NCBI GenBank assembly: GCA_964427005.1
Contig: CAYRTL010000011.1
Span: forward strand, 5,854-69,853
Length of the DNA stretch: 64,000 nucleotides
Reading direction: 5' to 3'
DNA from: JAMXLO01 sp964427005
GTDB lineage: Bacteria; Pseudomonadota; Alphaproteobacteria; Acetobacterales; Acetobacteraceae
The notes beneath the pieces are model-generated. The model was not told the origin of the DNA and ran no database searches. It saw only the letters and a program-made list of their open reading frames with translations. Positions 9,152-18,000 of the stretch are shown in pieces. The position numbers and the translations under genes were made by a program. How positions within the stretch are numbered: position 1 is the first letter of the stretch; each line of letters begins with the position of its first letter.

Positions 9152-10105
9152 ATGCTGACGGCGTTCGCCTGCAGCGACGGCGTGCTACGCCAAACTGCGG
9201 GGCCACTGTCGGATGCACAGTGGATCGATCTGCTGCAGGCGACGCCGGAGGAAATCGAGCGCGTCACACGGGAAACCGGGCTGGCCGTCCCGACTGAGGC
9301 CGAGATCAGCGAGATCGAGAGTTCCAGCCGTCTCGCGACGCGCGATGGCACGCTCTATCTCAGCATGCCCCTGGTCAGCCATCCGGAAACCGAGCCGCGG
9401 TCGGTGTCGCTTGGCCTCATCCTCTCACCAGAGCGGCTGATCACGGTACGGTTCGCACCGAGCCGGCTGTTCGACCGTTTCATGCAGCATCCAGGGCCGG
9501 TGCGCGACGCCCCAGACATCATGATCGCCTTGCTGGAGGCGATCGTCGATCGGCAAGCCGACGCACTGGAGCAGGTGAAGGCTGAGCTGGAAGCGATCTC
9601 CCATCGCATCTTCTGCCCCGAGATGGCAGCCGCCAGTGGACGCAAACGCGAGGATGCGATGCTGCGGGGCACGATCGTGTCACTCGGCCGCGTTGGTGAC
9701 CTGGTCTCGCATATTCGGGAGAGCCAGGTCGGGGTCGGCCGGATCGTTCCGTATGTCGAGACGACCGCTGATTGGCTGCCCAAGGAGTTGAAGCCGCGGC
9801 TTCGCACACTGCGACGTGATATCAACTCGCTGAACGATTTCGACACGCATCTCAACGACAAGCTGCAGTTCCTGCTGGATGCCACGCTGGGCTTCATCAA
9901 TATCGCCCAGAACACTGTGATGAAGGTGCTGACCGTGGTCTCTGTCATTGGCGTCCCACCGGTGCTGGTGGCGGGAATCTACGGCATGAACTTCAAGTCG
10001 ATGCCGGAATACGACTGGGCATGGGGATATGGCTATGGGCTTGCCGTGATCGGCCTGAGTGCACTTATTCCTCTCGCCATCCTGAAGTGGCGCAACTGGA
10101 TCTGA
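9152..10105 (+). CDS. corA: CorA-family magnesium/divalent cation transporter
   Basis: Inner-membrane cation channel of the CorA superfamily, 317 residues. A long acidic/helical cytosolic N-domain (1-250) leads to two C-terminal TM helices (about 256-278 and 290-311) separated by the signature loop YGMNFKSMPEYDW, which contains the GMN selectivity motif. Ends in the basic LKWRNWI. The ATG touches the ilvC stop codon (no intergenic base), suggesting translational coupling. KARI is Mg-dependent, so linkage may be meaningful, but this is inference. Selectivity for Mg, Co or Ni cannot be told. Confidence 0.92.
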   Translation: MLTAFACSDGVLRQTAGPLSDAQWIDLLQATPEEIERVTRETGLAVPTEAEISEIESSSRLATRDGTLYLSMPLVSHPETEPRSVSLGLILSPERLITVRFAPSRLFDRFMQHPGPVRDAPDIMIALLEAIVDRQADALEQVKAELEAISHRIFCPEMAAASGRKREDAMLRGTIVSLGRVGDLVSHIRESQVGVGRIVPYVETTADWLPKELKPRLRTLRRDINSLNDFDTHLNDKLQFLLDATLGFINIAQNTVMKVLTVVSVIGVPPVLVAGIYGMNFKSMPEYDWAWGYGYGLAVIGLSALIPLAILKWRNWI

Positions 10106-10115
10106 GAGGGTCGCC

Positions 10116-10619
10116 ATGCCGCGCATCGAAGTCCGCGAAGCCGATATCACCAAACTCAATGTCGATGCCATCGTGAATGCGGCGAACCAGTCGTTGCTGG
10201 GCGGAGGTGGCGTGGATGGAGCGATCCATCGGGCGGCCGGCCCGCAATTGCTGGAGGAGTGCCGCACACTCGGCGGCTGTCCAACCGGACAAGCAAAAAT
10301 CACCAAGGCCTATCGGTTGCCGGCGAAGTTCGTGATCCACGCCGTTGGCCCGCGCTATCGCGATGGGAAACATGGTGAGCCGGAACTGTTGGCGAGCTGC
10401 TACACCGAAAGCCTGAAGCTTGCGGTAGCCAACGGCGTGCGTTCGATCGCGTTTCCCGCGATCAGTTGCGGGATTTATGGCTATCCGATCATGGATGCCG
10501 CACGGATCGCGGTGGGCACGGTGACCGAGTTCCTCGCCGAGGATCAGACGATCGAGCAGGTGATCCTGGCATGCTTCGGCAGCGAGGTGCTTCAGGCGTA
10601 TCGGGCAGCGCTACGCTAA
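10116..10619 (+). CDS. Macrodomain protein, probable O-acetyl-ADP-ribose deacetylase
   Basis: Cytosolic 167-residue single macrodomain of the YmdB/MacroD type that hydrolyses O-acetyl-ADP-ribose or ADP-ribosyl esters. It has the diagnostic VNAANQSLLGGGGVDGAIHR loop (residues about 20-40; Asn and Asp of the catalytic site) and the phosphate-binding loop SCGIYGYP. It follows corA by 10 bp with GAGAGGG before the ATG, so it can be the last gene of the ilv-corA transcript; a family A palindrome follows immediately. Confidence 0.93.
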   Translation: MPRIEVREADITKLNVDAIVNAANQSLLGGGGVDGAIHRAAGPQLLEECRTLGGCPTGQAKITKAYRLPAKFVIHAVGPRYRDGKHGEPELLASCYTESLKLAVANGVRSIAFPAISCGIYGYPIMDAARIAVGTVTEFLAEDQTIEQVILACFGSEVLQAYRAALR

Positions 10620-10621
10620 CT

Positions 10622-10657
10622 TGTCATTGCGAGGAGCGAAGCGACGAAGCAATGACA
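10622..10657. repeat. Palindromic intergenic repeat, family A, copy 2 (short form)
   Basis: TGTCATTGC (10622-10630) is perfectly complementary to GCAATGACA (10649-10657), with GAGGAGCGAAGCGACGAA between. It is a single half of the long family A element at 4614 and lies between the converging macrodomain and PPOX genes, where it can act as a bidirectional terminator-like hairpin. Confidence 0.8.
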
Positions 10658-10663
10658 GTGGAA

Positions 10664-11281
10664 TCAATAAATCGTCGCCTTCAACCGCTCCGGATACGCC
10701 GCATCATACTCCGGACCTCCCACGTGGCCCCGCGAGATATCCGCGAGGATCGTGCCAGTGCTGGGTAAGCTCTTCCGTTCCACGTGCTTCGCCGGATTCC
10801 ACAGATCTGACCGGACCAACGCCTTCGGGCACTGGAAATACACCCGCTCCACATGCACGACGATAACTGACCGCGGCAGCTTGCCCTGCGCCGGAAACCG
10901 CTCCAACAACCGCGGATCGACCGAGATCTCCGCCCGCCCGTTCACACGCAGCGTCTCGCCAACGCCCGGGATCAGAAACAGCAGCGCAATGCGCGGATCG
11001 GCAATCAGATTGTTGAGGCTGTCCGCCCGGTTGTTCCCGCGTCGATCCGGAATCAGCAGCGTCTTCTCATCCTCGACCACAACGAACCCCGCAGGATCGC
11101 CGCGCGGCGAGACGTCCAGTCCGTCAGGCCCACTGGTCGCCATCACCATGAATGGCGAAGCTTCGACCATCGCGCGATAATGCGGATGTACATACTCGAT
11201 CTCCTTGGCGATCGCCCCATCTGAGGGCTGGCCATAGAGTTCGCGCAACGCCGCCGAATCTGTGAGCAGGGTACCGTCCAT
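10664..11281 (-). CDS. Pyridoxamine 5'-phosphate oxidase-like FMN protein (MSMEG_1061-like)
   Basis: Cytosolic flavin-binding split-barrel protein of 205 residues. The pattern EASPFMVMATSGPDGLDVSPRGDPAGFV, the LIPDRRGNNRADSLNN segment and the VHVERVYFQCPKAL stretch near the end are typical of the PPOX-class FMN proteins of the MSMEG_1061 type, whose substrates are mostly unknown. I start at ATG 11281 (MDGTLLTDS); an upstream GTG would add six residues. The start codon shares a base with the TTG start of the divergent CobW gene, so its ribosome binding site lies inside that gene. Confidence 0.85.
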   Translation of the reverse strand: MDGTLLTDSAALRELYGQPSDGAIAKEIEYVHPHYRAMVEASPFMVMATSGPDGLDVSPRGDPAGFVVVEDEKTLLIPDRRGNNRADSLNNLIADPRIALLFLIPGVGETLRVNGRAEISVDPRLLERFPAQGKLPRSVIVVHVERVYFQCPKALVRSDLWNPAKHVERKSLPSTGTILADISRGHVGGPEYDAAYPERLKATIY

Positions 11282-12291
11282 TGTCGCCTCACACCACAAT
11301 TCCCGTCGCCATCGTCACCGGCTTTCTCGGCAGTGGCAAGACCACGCTGATCTCCCGCATCCTGCGCGATCCTGCCTTTGGGCGCACCGCGGTCATTGTC
11401 AACGAGTTCGGCGAAATCGGCCTGGACCACGAACTCATCGCCAGCAGTGACGAAACGTTATTGGCACTTACCACCGGCTGCCTTTGCTGTGCGGTGCGCA
11501 GCGACCTGGTTGCCACGCTACTGGACCTGCAGCGCCGGCGTGAGCCTGGGGAGATCTTCTATGACCGTGTACTGATCGAAACCTCAGGTCTGGCCGATCC
11601 GGCACCAATCCTGCACGCGCTGATGACGGACCGCGAGATCGTCCAGCAACATGCGATCGATGGCCTTGTCACTGTCGTCGATGCACTGCACGCCGAAGCG
11701 GCGCTCGATCGGCATCCGGAAGCACGCCGACAGGCGGCGCTCGCAGACACCCTGCTATTCAGCAAAGTCGACATCGCGGCTCCCAGTGAAGCGCTGCGCG
11801 GGCGCCTTGCAGCGCTCAATCCCGGCGCGTCACTGCACAATGCGCGTGATGTCGCGCCCGCCATGCTGTTCACAGGCACCAACTTTGCAACGCGGTTCCC
11901 CGACCTGCCGCTGCCGGCTACGCGCAGCCCGTTTGCCCGTACCCAGCATACTGATGGGATCGAGACCTTCACGCTGCAACGCAATCGTCCCATCCCTGCC
12001 CTCGCACTCACGCTGTTGCTCGAGGCGCTGGCCGAGCATTGCGGCGCAAGGCTGCTGCGGCTGAAAGGGCTGGTGAATATCGAGGAAATGCCAGGCCAGC
12101 CCGCCGTCATCCACGGCGTGCAGCATGTCGTGTCCGCGCCCGAATTCCTCGATCGCTGGCCTTCCACTGATCACAGCACGCGCATCGTGTTCATCGTCCA
12201 GGACATGCCGCGTCATCTTCCGTCGCGTCTGCTCGACGCGATTGAGCAGGAGGTGCGCGAAGAGATGGAGCAGCAGACGCGACTGCGCTAG
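11281..12291 (+). CDS. CobW/ZNG1-type GTPase metallochaperone
   Basis: 336-residue G3E-family GTPase. Walker A GFLGSGKT at residues 14-21, the metal-binding CxCC motif in GCLCCAVR (C67, C69, C70), the ETSGLADPAPI switch segment and a C-terminal CobW_C domain (about 235-330). Such proteins deliver Zn or Co to client enzymes or act in cobalamin synthesis; no cobalamin or zur-type genes are nearby, so the client is unknown. Only a TTG start fits the usual N-terminus (MSPHTTIPVAIVTG). The weak site GAGCAGGG lies about 11 bases upstream, inside the divergent PPOX gene. Confidence 0.9.
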   Translation: MSPHTTIPVAIVTGFLGSGKTTLISRILRDPAFGRTAVIVNEFGEIGLDHELIASSDETLLALTTGCLCCAVRSDLVATLLDLQRRREPGEIFYDRVLIETSGLADPAPILHALMTDREIVQQHAIDGLVTVVDALHAEAALDRHPEARRQAALADTLLFSKVDIAAPSEALRGRLAALNPGASLHNARDVAPAMLFTGTNFATRFPDLPLPATRSPFARTQHTDGIETFTLQRNRPIPALALTLLLEALAEHCGARLLRLKGLVNIEEMPGQPAVIHGVQHVVSAPEFLDRWPSTDHSTRIVFIVQDMPRHLPSRLLDAIEQEVREEMEQQTRLR

Positions 12292-12318
12292 GCTCCTCTG
12301 AAACCGGGAGGAAACCGA

Positions 12319-13899
12319 ATGCACCGACGCAGCCTCTTGCTGGGGGCCGCGGCCGCCGTTGCCGCGCCGCTCGCACGCCCAGCGATTGCCGGCAATGCGC
12401 AGACGCTCTCGATCGTGCCGCAGGTCGCGCTCAACAGCATCGACCCGGTTTGGACCAGCTCGCAGATCGCCCGGAACATGGGCTTCATGGTGTTCGACCT
12501 GCTGTATGGCCGGGACGAGAACATGAATCCCAGGCCGCAGATGCTGGAAGGCGACCTGATGGAGGATGGCGGCAAGCGCTGGACCCTCAAGCTGCGCGAC
12601 AATCTCGTGTTCCATGATGGTGAGAAGGTACTCGCGCGCGATTGCGTCGCGTCACTGAAGCGCTGGATGGTGCGCGACGCGGGAGGCGTCACGCTGTCAC
12701 GGCAACTCGATGCGATGGAGGCGACAGATGACAAGACGTTCGTGTTGCGACTCAACCGCCCGTTTCCGCATCTGCGCACGCTGCTGTCGAAGTTCATTCA
12801 GCCGGCCGTGATGATGCCGGAGCGGCTGGCGAAGACCGATCCATTCAAGCAAATTCCCGAGGCCATCGGCTCTGGCCCATTTCGCTGGCTCGCGGACGAG
12901 CACGTTCTCGGCAGCCACGCGGCGTTCGCACGTTTCGATCGATATGTCCCGAGGGATGAACCGCCGAGTTATACTGCCGGTGGGCATCGCGTGCTGGTGG
13001 ATCGCGTCGAATGGAAGATGATTCCGGACGGCCAGACGGCGGCCAATGCGTTGATCACCGGCGAGGTGGATTGGATCGAGATTCCTCTGCCGGACCTGTT
13101 GCCACTGCTGAAACGCTCTGCCGGGGTGAACGTCGATGTGCTGGATACTTTTGGGCAGATCTGCTTCCTGCGACCGAACCACACGGTCGCGCCCACCAAC
13201 AATCCGGGTGTGCGCCGTGCCATGCTCGCGGCACTGGACCAGAAGGAGGTGATGCAGGCCGCAATGGGCGGCGACCCGCAAAATATGATCACCGACATGG
13301 GTTTCCTGCGCACCGGCAAAAAGGAGGTGGACGAAGCTGGCATGGAACTGGTGCGCAACCGCGCGTCGCGCGACCAGATCAAGGCGATGCTCGACAAAGC
13401 CGGCTACAATGGCGAAAGGATCGTGCTGCTGCATGCCACCGACCATTGGCTGTTCAATCCAGCCGACACGGTGATTGCACATTCGCTGTCGGCGGCCGGC
13501 TTCAACATCGACGATCAGGCAATGGACTGGGCTACCGTGCAAAGCCGTCGTCCAAGTCGCGAGCCGATCGAGAAAGGCGGATGGTCGCTGTTCTTTTCGC
13601 AGGTTGCCGCACCCGAGCACCGCGATCCGTTGGTCGCGAACTTCATCCGCGGCAATGGCAAGCATGGCTGGTTCGGCTGGCCGACTGATCCAAAGATTGA
13701 AGCACTTTATGCCGAATGGACAGCGACGTCCGATCCGGCGGAACAAACTCGGCTTGAACGAGAGTACCAGTTGCAGTGCTTCGAGACGCTGCCATTCATT
13801 CCCCTCGGCGGCTTGCGGCAGAGCGCAGCATGGCGAGGCAACCTCACCGGCGTTTTGAAGGGACCGTCCGTGGTGTTCTGGAACGTGAGCAAGACATGA
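12319..13899 (+). CDS. ABC transporter substrate-binding protein, family 5 (peptide/nickel type), copy 1
   Basis: Exported solute receptor of 526 residues. The N-terminus MHRRSLLLGAAAAVAAPLARPAIA is a twin-Arg-like signal peptide ending in an AIA cleavage site. The mature part has the SBP_bac_5 features: PQMLEGDL, WTLKLRDNLVFHDG, GSGPFRW and a closing domain. GGGAGG lies well placed before the ATG. It is a clear paralogue of the next gene (the segment from DPVWTS to the end aligns without large gaps). No permease or ATPase genes adjoin the pair, so they must use a transporter encoded elsewhere. Confidence 0.9.
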   Translation: MHRRSLLLGAAAAVAAPLARPAIAGNAQTLSIVPQVALNSIDPVWTSSQIARNMGFMVFDLLYGRDENMNPRPQMLEGDLMEDGGKRWTLKLRDNLVFHDGEKVLARDCVASLKRWMVRDAGGVTLSRQLDAMEATDDKTFVLRLNRPFPHLRTLLSKFIQPAVMMPERLAKTDPFKQIPEAIGSGPFRWLADEHVLGSHAAFARFDRYVPRDEPPSYTAGGHRVLVDRVEWKMIPDGQTAANALITGEVDWIEIPLPDLLPLLKRSAGVNVDVLDTFGQICFLRPNHTVAPTNNPGVRRAMLAALDQKEVMQAAMGGDPQNMITDMGFLRTGKKEVDEAGMELVRNRASRDQIKAMLDKAGYNGERIVLLHATDHWLFNPADTVIAHSLSAAGFNIDDQAMDWATVQSRRPSREPIEKGGWSLFFSQVAAPEHRDPLVANFIRGNGKHGWFGWPTDPKIEALYAEWTATSDPAEQTRLEREYQLQCFETLPFIPLGGLRQSAAWRGNLTGVLKGPSVVFWNVSKT

Positions 13900-15470
13900 A
13901 GCGGCGCACATTCCTGGCAAGTACAGCAGCAGCGATGCTGGCAGGGCCGGCCATCGGCGGAACTGCGAAGACACTGATCTTCGTGCCGCAGTCTCCGCTG
14001 GCGAGCCTCGATCCGGTTTGGACCAGCGCGATGACCACGCGGAACGTCGGCTTCATGATTTATGACGTGCTGTTCGGGCGCGATGCGGACATGAACCCGA
14101 AGCCGCAGATGCTCGAAGGCTATGTCATCGAAGATGACGGCAAGCGCTGGGTCATGAAGCTGCGCGACAACCTTTGGTTCCACGATGGCGAAAAGGTGCT
14201 GGCGCGGGACTGCACGGCCTCTCTTCGACGATGGATGAAGCGCGATCCCGGCGGCGCGACGCTGGAAGCGCGGCTCGATGCAGTGGAGGGGCCGGACGAC
14301 AAGACGATTGTGCTGCGGCTCAACAAGCGATTCCCTGCGCTGCCGAAGCTGCTGTCGAAATTCCAGACCGCGTGCGTGATGGTACCGGAGCGGATTGCCG
14401 ATGGCACCGATCCGTTCAAGCAGATCACGGAAATCGTCGGCTCGGGACCGTTCCGTTTCCTGAAAGACGAATACGTGATCGGCAGCCACGCCGCGCTGGT
14501 GCCGTTCGAGCGCTACGTGCCGCGCGACGAACCGGCGAGCTTCACGTCGGGCGGGCATCGCGTGATGGTGGATCGGGTGGAGTGGAAGATGATTCCCGAC
14601 CCGGCCACCGCGGCAAATGCGTTGGTCACTGGTGAAGTCGATTGGCTGGAAATGCCAATGCCGGACCTGCTGCCATTGCTGAAGCGGACACCCGAGGTTG
14701 TGACGGGGCGGCTGGACGAGTGGGGCTTCATCAGCCAGTTGCGGCCCAACCACGTTGTGGCTCCCACCAACAACGCCAAGCTGCGCCGCGCCATTATGGC
14801 CGCCATCGATCAGCGCGCGGTGATGGAAGCGATCATGGGCGGCGATCCCGAAGGCACCATTGTGCCGATGGGTTATCTCGCGACCGGCAAACCTGAAGTT
14901 GACATGGCAGGCATCGAGGCACTGACGAAGCGGCACACGACCGCGGAGGTAAAGGGGATGCTTGAGGATGCCGGCTATCACGGCGAACGGCTGGTGCTGC
15001 TGCACACCACGGATCAGCCGTTCTACAACTCGGCTTCGCTGGTCGTCGCGGATGCCTTGTCGCGCGTCGGCGTGACGATTGATGATCAGGCGATGGACTG
15101 GGGAACGGTGTTGCAACGCCGCGCCAGCAAACAGCCGCTGGACAAGGGTGGCTGGTCGCTGTTCGTCAGCGTCACGCCGGTACCCGAGTATCGCGATCCG
15201 CTCCTTGGGTCGCTGCTGCGCGGCAACGGCAAGGATGCATGGATCGGCTGGCCGGAAATCCCGCGCATCGAGGCGGCGTACAACGCCTGGCTGGACAGCG
15301 ACGATCCCGCGGAACAGACACGACTGGAGCGCGAAATTCAATTGGCCGCCTTCGAGTCGGTGCCGTTCGTTCCACTCGGTCGTTACATGCCGCGAGCTGC
15401 ATGGAGCAAGGGAATCAGCAATCCACTGAAAGGCCCCGCGCCGGTGTTCTGGAATGTGAGCAAGGCATAG
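13896..15470 (+). CDS. ABC transporter substrate-binding protein, family 5, copy 2
   Basis: Tandem paralogue of the preceding gene, 524 residues, overlapping its stop in an ATGA arrangement, so the two are translationally coupled. Signal peptide MKRRTFLASTAAAMLAGPAIGG with a Tat-like RR. The body matches copy 1 in order and length (PQMLEGYVIEDDGKRW, VLRLNKRFPALPKLLSKF, GSGPFRFLKDEYVIGSHAA), but the binding-cleft segments differ (for example IPLPDLLPLL versus MPMPDLLPLL and the residues after it). The duplication suggests two related ligands. Starting further upstream would run into the copy 1 frame without signal peptide logic. Confidence 0.9.
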   Translation: MKRRTFLASTAAAMLAGPAIGGTAKTLIFVPQSPLASLDPVWTSAMTTRNVGFMIYDVLFGRDADMNPKPQMLEGYVIEDDGKRWVMKLRDNLWFHDGEKVLARDCTASLRRWMKRDPGGATLEARLDAVEGPDDKTIVLRLNKRFPALPKLLSKFQTACVMVPERIADGTDPFKQITEIVGSGPFRFLKDEYVIGSHAALVPFERYVPRDEPASFTSGGHRVMVDRVEWKMIPDPATAANALVTGEVDWLEMPMPDLLPLLKRTPEVVTGRLDEWGFISQLRPNHVVAPTNNAKLRRAIMAAIDQRAVMEAIMGGDPEGTIVPMGYLATGKPEVDMAGIEALTKRHTTAEVKGMLEDAGYHGERLVLLHTTDQPFYNSASLVVADALSRVGVTIDDQAMDWGTVLQRRASKQPLDKGGWSLFVSVTPVPEYRDPLLGSLLRGNGKDAWIGWPEIPRIEAAYNAWLDSDDPAEQTRLEREIQLAAFESVPFVPLGRYMPRAAWSKGISNPLKGPAPVFWNVSKA

Positions 15471-15472
15471 CA

Positions 15473-15503
15473 CCCTCTGTCGCCGCGTAGCGGCGGGAGA
15501 GGG
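15473..15503. terminator. Hairpin between convergent genes (family C repeat)
   Basis: CCCTCT...CGCCG-CGTAG-CGGCG...AGAGGG can fold into one stem. It fills nearly the whole 35-bp gap between the second binding protein and the SMP-30 gene, which converge here, and resembles the CTCTCCCGC/GCGGGAGAG elements clustered at 34190-34424. There is no U-run, so rho-independent action is uncertain. Confidence 0.55.
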
Positions 15504-15505
15504 CC

Positions 15506-16363
15506 TTACCGCACGTTATACCAAGGATGCGGCATGCCCGGTGTCTTCACCCGCAGCGTATAGACAGACGTGCTGGCAGTCAGAAGCAGCGTGCGTAGAT
15601 CGGCTCCACCGAACGCCACATTCGCGCACACTTCCGGCATCTCGATGATGCCAATTTTCGTGCCATCCGGCGCGAATACCCACACTCCGTTCGTGCCGGT
15701 ACAGAACACGCGCCCAGCCTGATCCACCTTCATGCCATCTGGCACCCCGTTCGTGCCATCAGCCGACATGTCGGCGAACACACGACGCCGCACCATGTTG
15801 CCAGCTGTGTCCAGCTCGACGGCATGGATGTACTGGCACCAGCGCGTATTCGCGATGTACAGCGTCCGCTCATCGGGAGACAGAGCGAGGCCGTTCGGAT
15901 ACTCCACCGGCACTGCCAGGCTCACGGATCCATCCAGCGCGATGCGATATACCGCCGCATCCAGCTCGCGCTCCTTCACCGGCACCCGATACCCAGGGTC
16001 GGTGAAATACAGCGAGCCATTGGAGTGGCAGATCACGTCATTCGGCCGGTTCAGCTTCTTGCCTTCGAATTGATTCACCAGCATCGTCACCGATCCGTCC
16101 GGATCGAGCCGCGTCACCATGCGCCCGTCGCCTTCGCAGTTGATCAGCCGCCCCTGAAGATCGAACGTGGTGCCATTGCCGCCGATGGTCTTCCGCACCA
16201 CCTCCGGCTTCTGCCCCAGCACCATGCGATACAGCAGGTTTTGCCGGATATCGACGAAGTACCAAAAATCGTCCGGATGCCACAGCGGCCCCTCGGTGAA
16301 CACAAAGCCATCCGCCACCTTTTCAAGCTGCGTCGTTTCCAGGACATCCGACAGTCCGGCCAT
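15506..16363 (-). CDS. SMP-30/gluconolactonase/LRE-family lactonase
   Basis: Six-bladed beta-propeller of 285 residues that likely hydrolyses a sugar lactone in a metal-dependent way. Family marks: FTEGPLWHPDDFWYFVDI at the N-terminus (metal-binding Glu), NRPNDVICHSNGSLYFTDPGY (Asn and Asp ligands), YPNGLALSPDERTLYIANT, and GVPDGMKVDQAGRVFCTG. The start at ATG 16363 is decided by GGGAGGAA seven bases upstream; an earlier ATG would add 14 residues ahead of this site. No signal peptide, so cytosolic. Divergent from the cyclase-family gene. Confidence 0.93.
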   Translation of the reverse strand: MAGLSDVLETTQLEKVADGFVFTEGPLWHPDDFWYFVDIRQNLLYRMVLGQKPEVVRKTIGGNGTTFDLQGRLINCEGDGRMVTRLDPDGSVTMLVNQFEGKKLNRPNDVICHSNGSLYFTDPGYRVPVKERELDAAVYRIALDGSVSLAVPVEYPNGLALSPDERTLYIANTRWCQYIHAVELDTAGNMVRRRVFADMSADGTNGVPDGMKVDQAGRVFCTGTNGVWVFAPDGTKIGIIEMPEVCANVAFGGADLRTLLLTASTSVYTLRVKTPGMPHPWYNVR

Positions 16364-16422
16364 GGTTGCTTCCTCCCGTGCGATGCAAGAGCCTAGCACC
16401 ACCATCCAATGAGGGCATCCCT

Positions 16423-17112
16423 ATGGAACTCATCGACCTCAGCCGCGAGTTGTTTCACCGAACGCAGACCCATCCGTCCCATCCGCCAGTCGTCGTCACG
16501 GTATGGGGCGACCACTCGGAAAAGAAATACGCCGGCAACACCGTGTTCACCTCCAAGGCGCTGTCAATCGCATTGTCTGACCACGCCGGCACCCATGTCG
16601 ATGCGCCGGTGCATTTCGATCCGCGACCTGACGCGCTGTCTATCGACCAGGTTCCGCTCGAGAACTTCTTCACCGAGGCGATCTGCCTCGACCTGTCACA
16701 TGTGCCGCTGAAGCACGCGATCACGGTGCCGGAGATGGAAGCCGCGCTGGAGAAGTCGGGCCAGGAAATCCGTCCGCGCGACACCGTGCTGCTGTACATG
16801 GCCACGAACGAGCGCCTGCTTGGCAAGCCTGGGTATCTGCACGACTTCCCTGGCCTCGCGCTGGAATCGGTGCACTGGCTGGCCGATCGAGGCATCGGCA
16901 TGTTCGGCGTGGAGGCGATCAGCCCGGCCCCGGAAGGCGAACCGAATTACCTCGCGCACATGGCCTGCGCGGAACGCGGCATCACCCACATGGAATGCCT
17001 CGCCAATCTCGACAAGCTAATCGGACGCGGGCGCTTTCGGTTCATCGGCTTTCCGCTGAAGATCCGCGGCGGCACGGCGAGTCCGATACGGGCAGTGGCG
17101 TTGTTCGAGTAG
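16423..17112 (+). CDS. Cyclase-family metal hydrolase (kynurenine formamidase-like fold)
   Basis: 229-residue cytosolic hydrolase. The signature HAGTHVDAPVHF (residues about 54-65) carries the HxGTHxDxPxH metal-binding motif of the cyclase/arylformamidase superfamily; the later ATNERLLG and HMECLANLDKLIGRGRF segments also fit. Substrates in this family range from N-formylkynurenine to isatin, so the reaction is unknown. I start at ATG 16423 (MELIDLSRELFHRTQ), where the family usually begins, with GAGGGCATC upstream. Adjacent to a lactonase, which hints at a small catabolic set. Confidence 0.88.
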   Translation: MELIDLSRELFHRTQTHPSHPPVVVTVWGDHSEKKYAGNTVFTSKALSIALSDHAGTHVDAPVHFDPRPDALSIDQVPLENFFTEAICLDLSHVPLKHAITVPEMEAALEKSGQEIRPRDTVLLYMATNERLLGKPGYLHDFPGLALESVHWLADRGIGMFGVEAISPAPEGEPNYLAHMACAERGITHMECLANLDKLIGRGRFRFIGFPLKIRGGTASPIRAVALFE

Positions 17113-17115
17113 TTG

Positions 17116-17616
17116 TCAGGGCGCCCGCTTCGACAATGGCGCGACGAATTGCGGCTCCGTGTCCCACGGGAACAAGATCCACGTATCCTGCGACACCTCT
17201 GTGATGAACGTGTCCACCGTCTCGCGTCCCGCTGGCTTGGCATAAACCGCGGCGAAATGCGCACGCGGCAGCAGAGCGCGCACGACGCGTGCCGTGGCGC
17301 CGGTATCCACCAGATCATCGATCAGCAGAAACCCGGTCCCATCACCAGCAGCTTCCGGCCGCTTGATCACCACCGGTGCGCTGCCTTTCTGCTCCTCGAT
17401 CAGCGTTCCGCTGCCCTCCGCCGCATAGGTCAGGATGGACACGCTCTCCACCAGCCGCACATCCAACTCCCGCGCGATGATGGCCGCCGGAATCAGTCCG
17501 CCGCGCGTGATTGCCACAATGCCGGTGAACGGCCCCTTCTCCATCAGCCGCCACGCCAGCGCCCGTGCGTCGCGGTGCAACTGGTCCCAGGAAACCGCGT
17601 AGTAATGCTTCGCCAT
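17116..17616 (-). CDS. gpt: Xanthine/guanine phosphoribosyltransferase
   Basis: Purine salvage enzyme that makes XMP/GMP from the base and PRPP. 166 residues. The PRPP loop LLIDDLVDTGATA (about residues 96-108) is intact, the N-terminal ITRGGLIPA loop matches Gpt, and the C-terminal TWILFPWDTEPQF is the base-specificity segment of the Gpt (not Hpt) type. I start at ATG 17616 (MAKHYYAVSWDQLHRD), which shares one base with the csaA-like stop codon; a longer upstream frame overlaps that gene and is not protein-like. Confidence 0.92.
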   Translation of the reverse strand: MAKHYYAVSWDQLHRDARALAWRLMEKGPFTGIVAITRGGLIPAAIIARELDVRLVESVSILTYAAEGSGTLIEEQKGSAPVVIKRPEAAGDGTGFLLIDDLVDTGATARVVRALLPRAHFAAVYAKPAGRETVDTFITEVSQDTWILFPWDTEPQFVAPLSKRAP

Positions 17617-17957
17617 CAGAACAACTTGCCGCCGTTTGGCACCTTGAAATCGGGCCTGATCAGCACGACGGCGCCATCCTCGTCGGGCATGCCGAGTGTC
17701 AGCACTTCGCTGATGAACGGTCCAATCTGTCGGGGCGGGAAATTCACCACTGCACACACCTGCCGCCCGATGAGTTGGTCCGGCCGGTAATGCACGATGA
17801 GCTGCGCCGAAGATCGCTTCACGCCGATCTCAGCGCCGAAGTCGATCACCAGCTTGTAGGCCGGCTTGCGCGCCTCTGGAAACGGCTGCGCGTCAGTGAT
17901 CGTGCCGACACGGATATCAACCCGCTCGAAGTCAGCGTAGGTGATCGTTTCGGGCAT
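17616..17957 (-). CDS. csaA: CsaA-like tRNA-binding OB-fold protein
   Basis: 113-residue cytosolic protein with an OB-fold of the Trbp111/CsaA type (DIRVGTI near the start, VVNFPPRQIGPFISEVLTLG in the middle, PNGGKLF at the end). In Bacillus, CsaA has chaperone or export-related activity; in most bacteria the role is unknown. The stop and the gpt start overlap as TGATG, so the two genes are translationally coupled. The upstream region shared with ggt carries a 7-bp tandem repeat. Confidence 0.9.
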   Translation of the reverse strand: MPETITYADFERVDIRVGTITDAQPFPEARKPAYKLVIDFGAEIGVKRSSAQLIVHYRPDQLIGRQVCAVVNFPPRQIGPFISEVLTLGMPDEDGAVVLIRPDFKVPNGGKLF

Positions 17958-18000
17958 TGGTCAGCTCCGGTGGTCAGCAATCAGATGGTGGTCCATACTG

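Noticed and set aside
12697..15473. Long leftward open frames (425 and 588 codons) opposite the two binding-protein genes
   Set aside because: They mirror the coding strand of well-defined genes, have His/Arg-rich composition typical of antisense frames in GC-rich DNA, and lack ribosome sites or family motifs.
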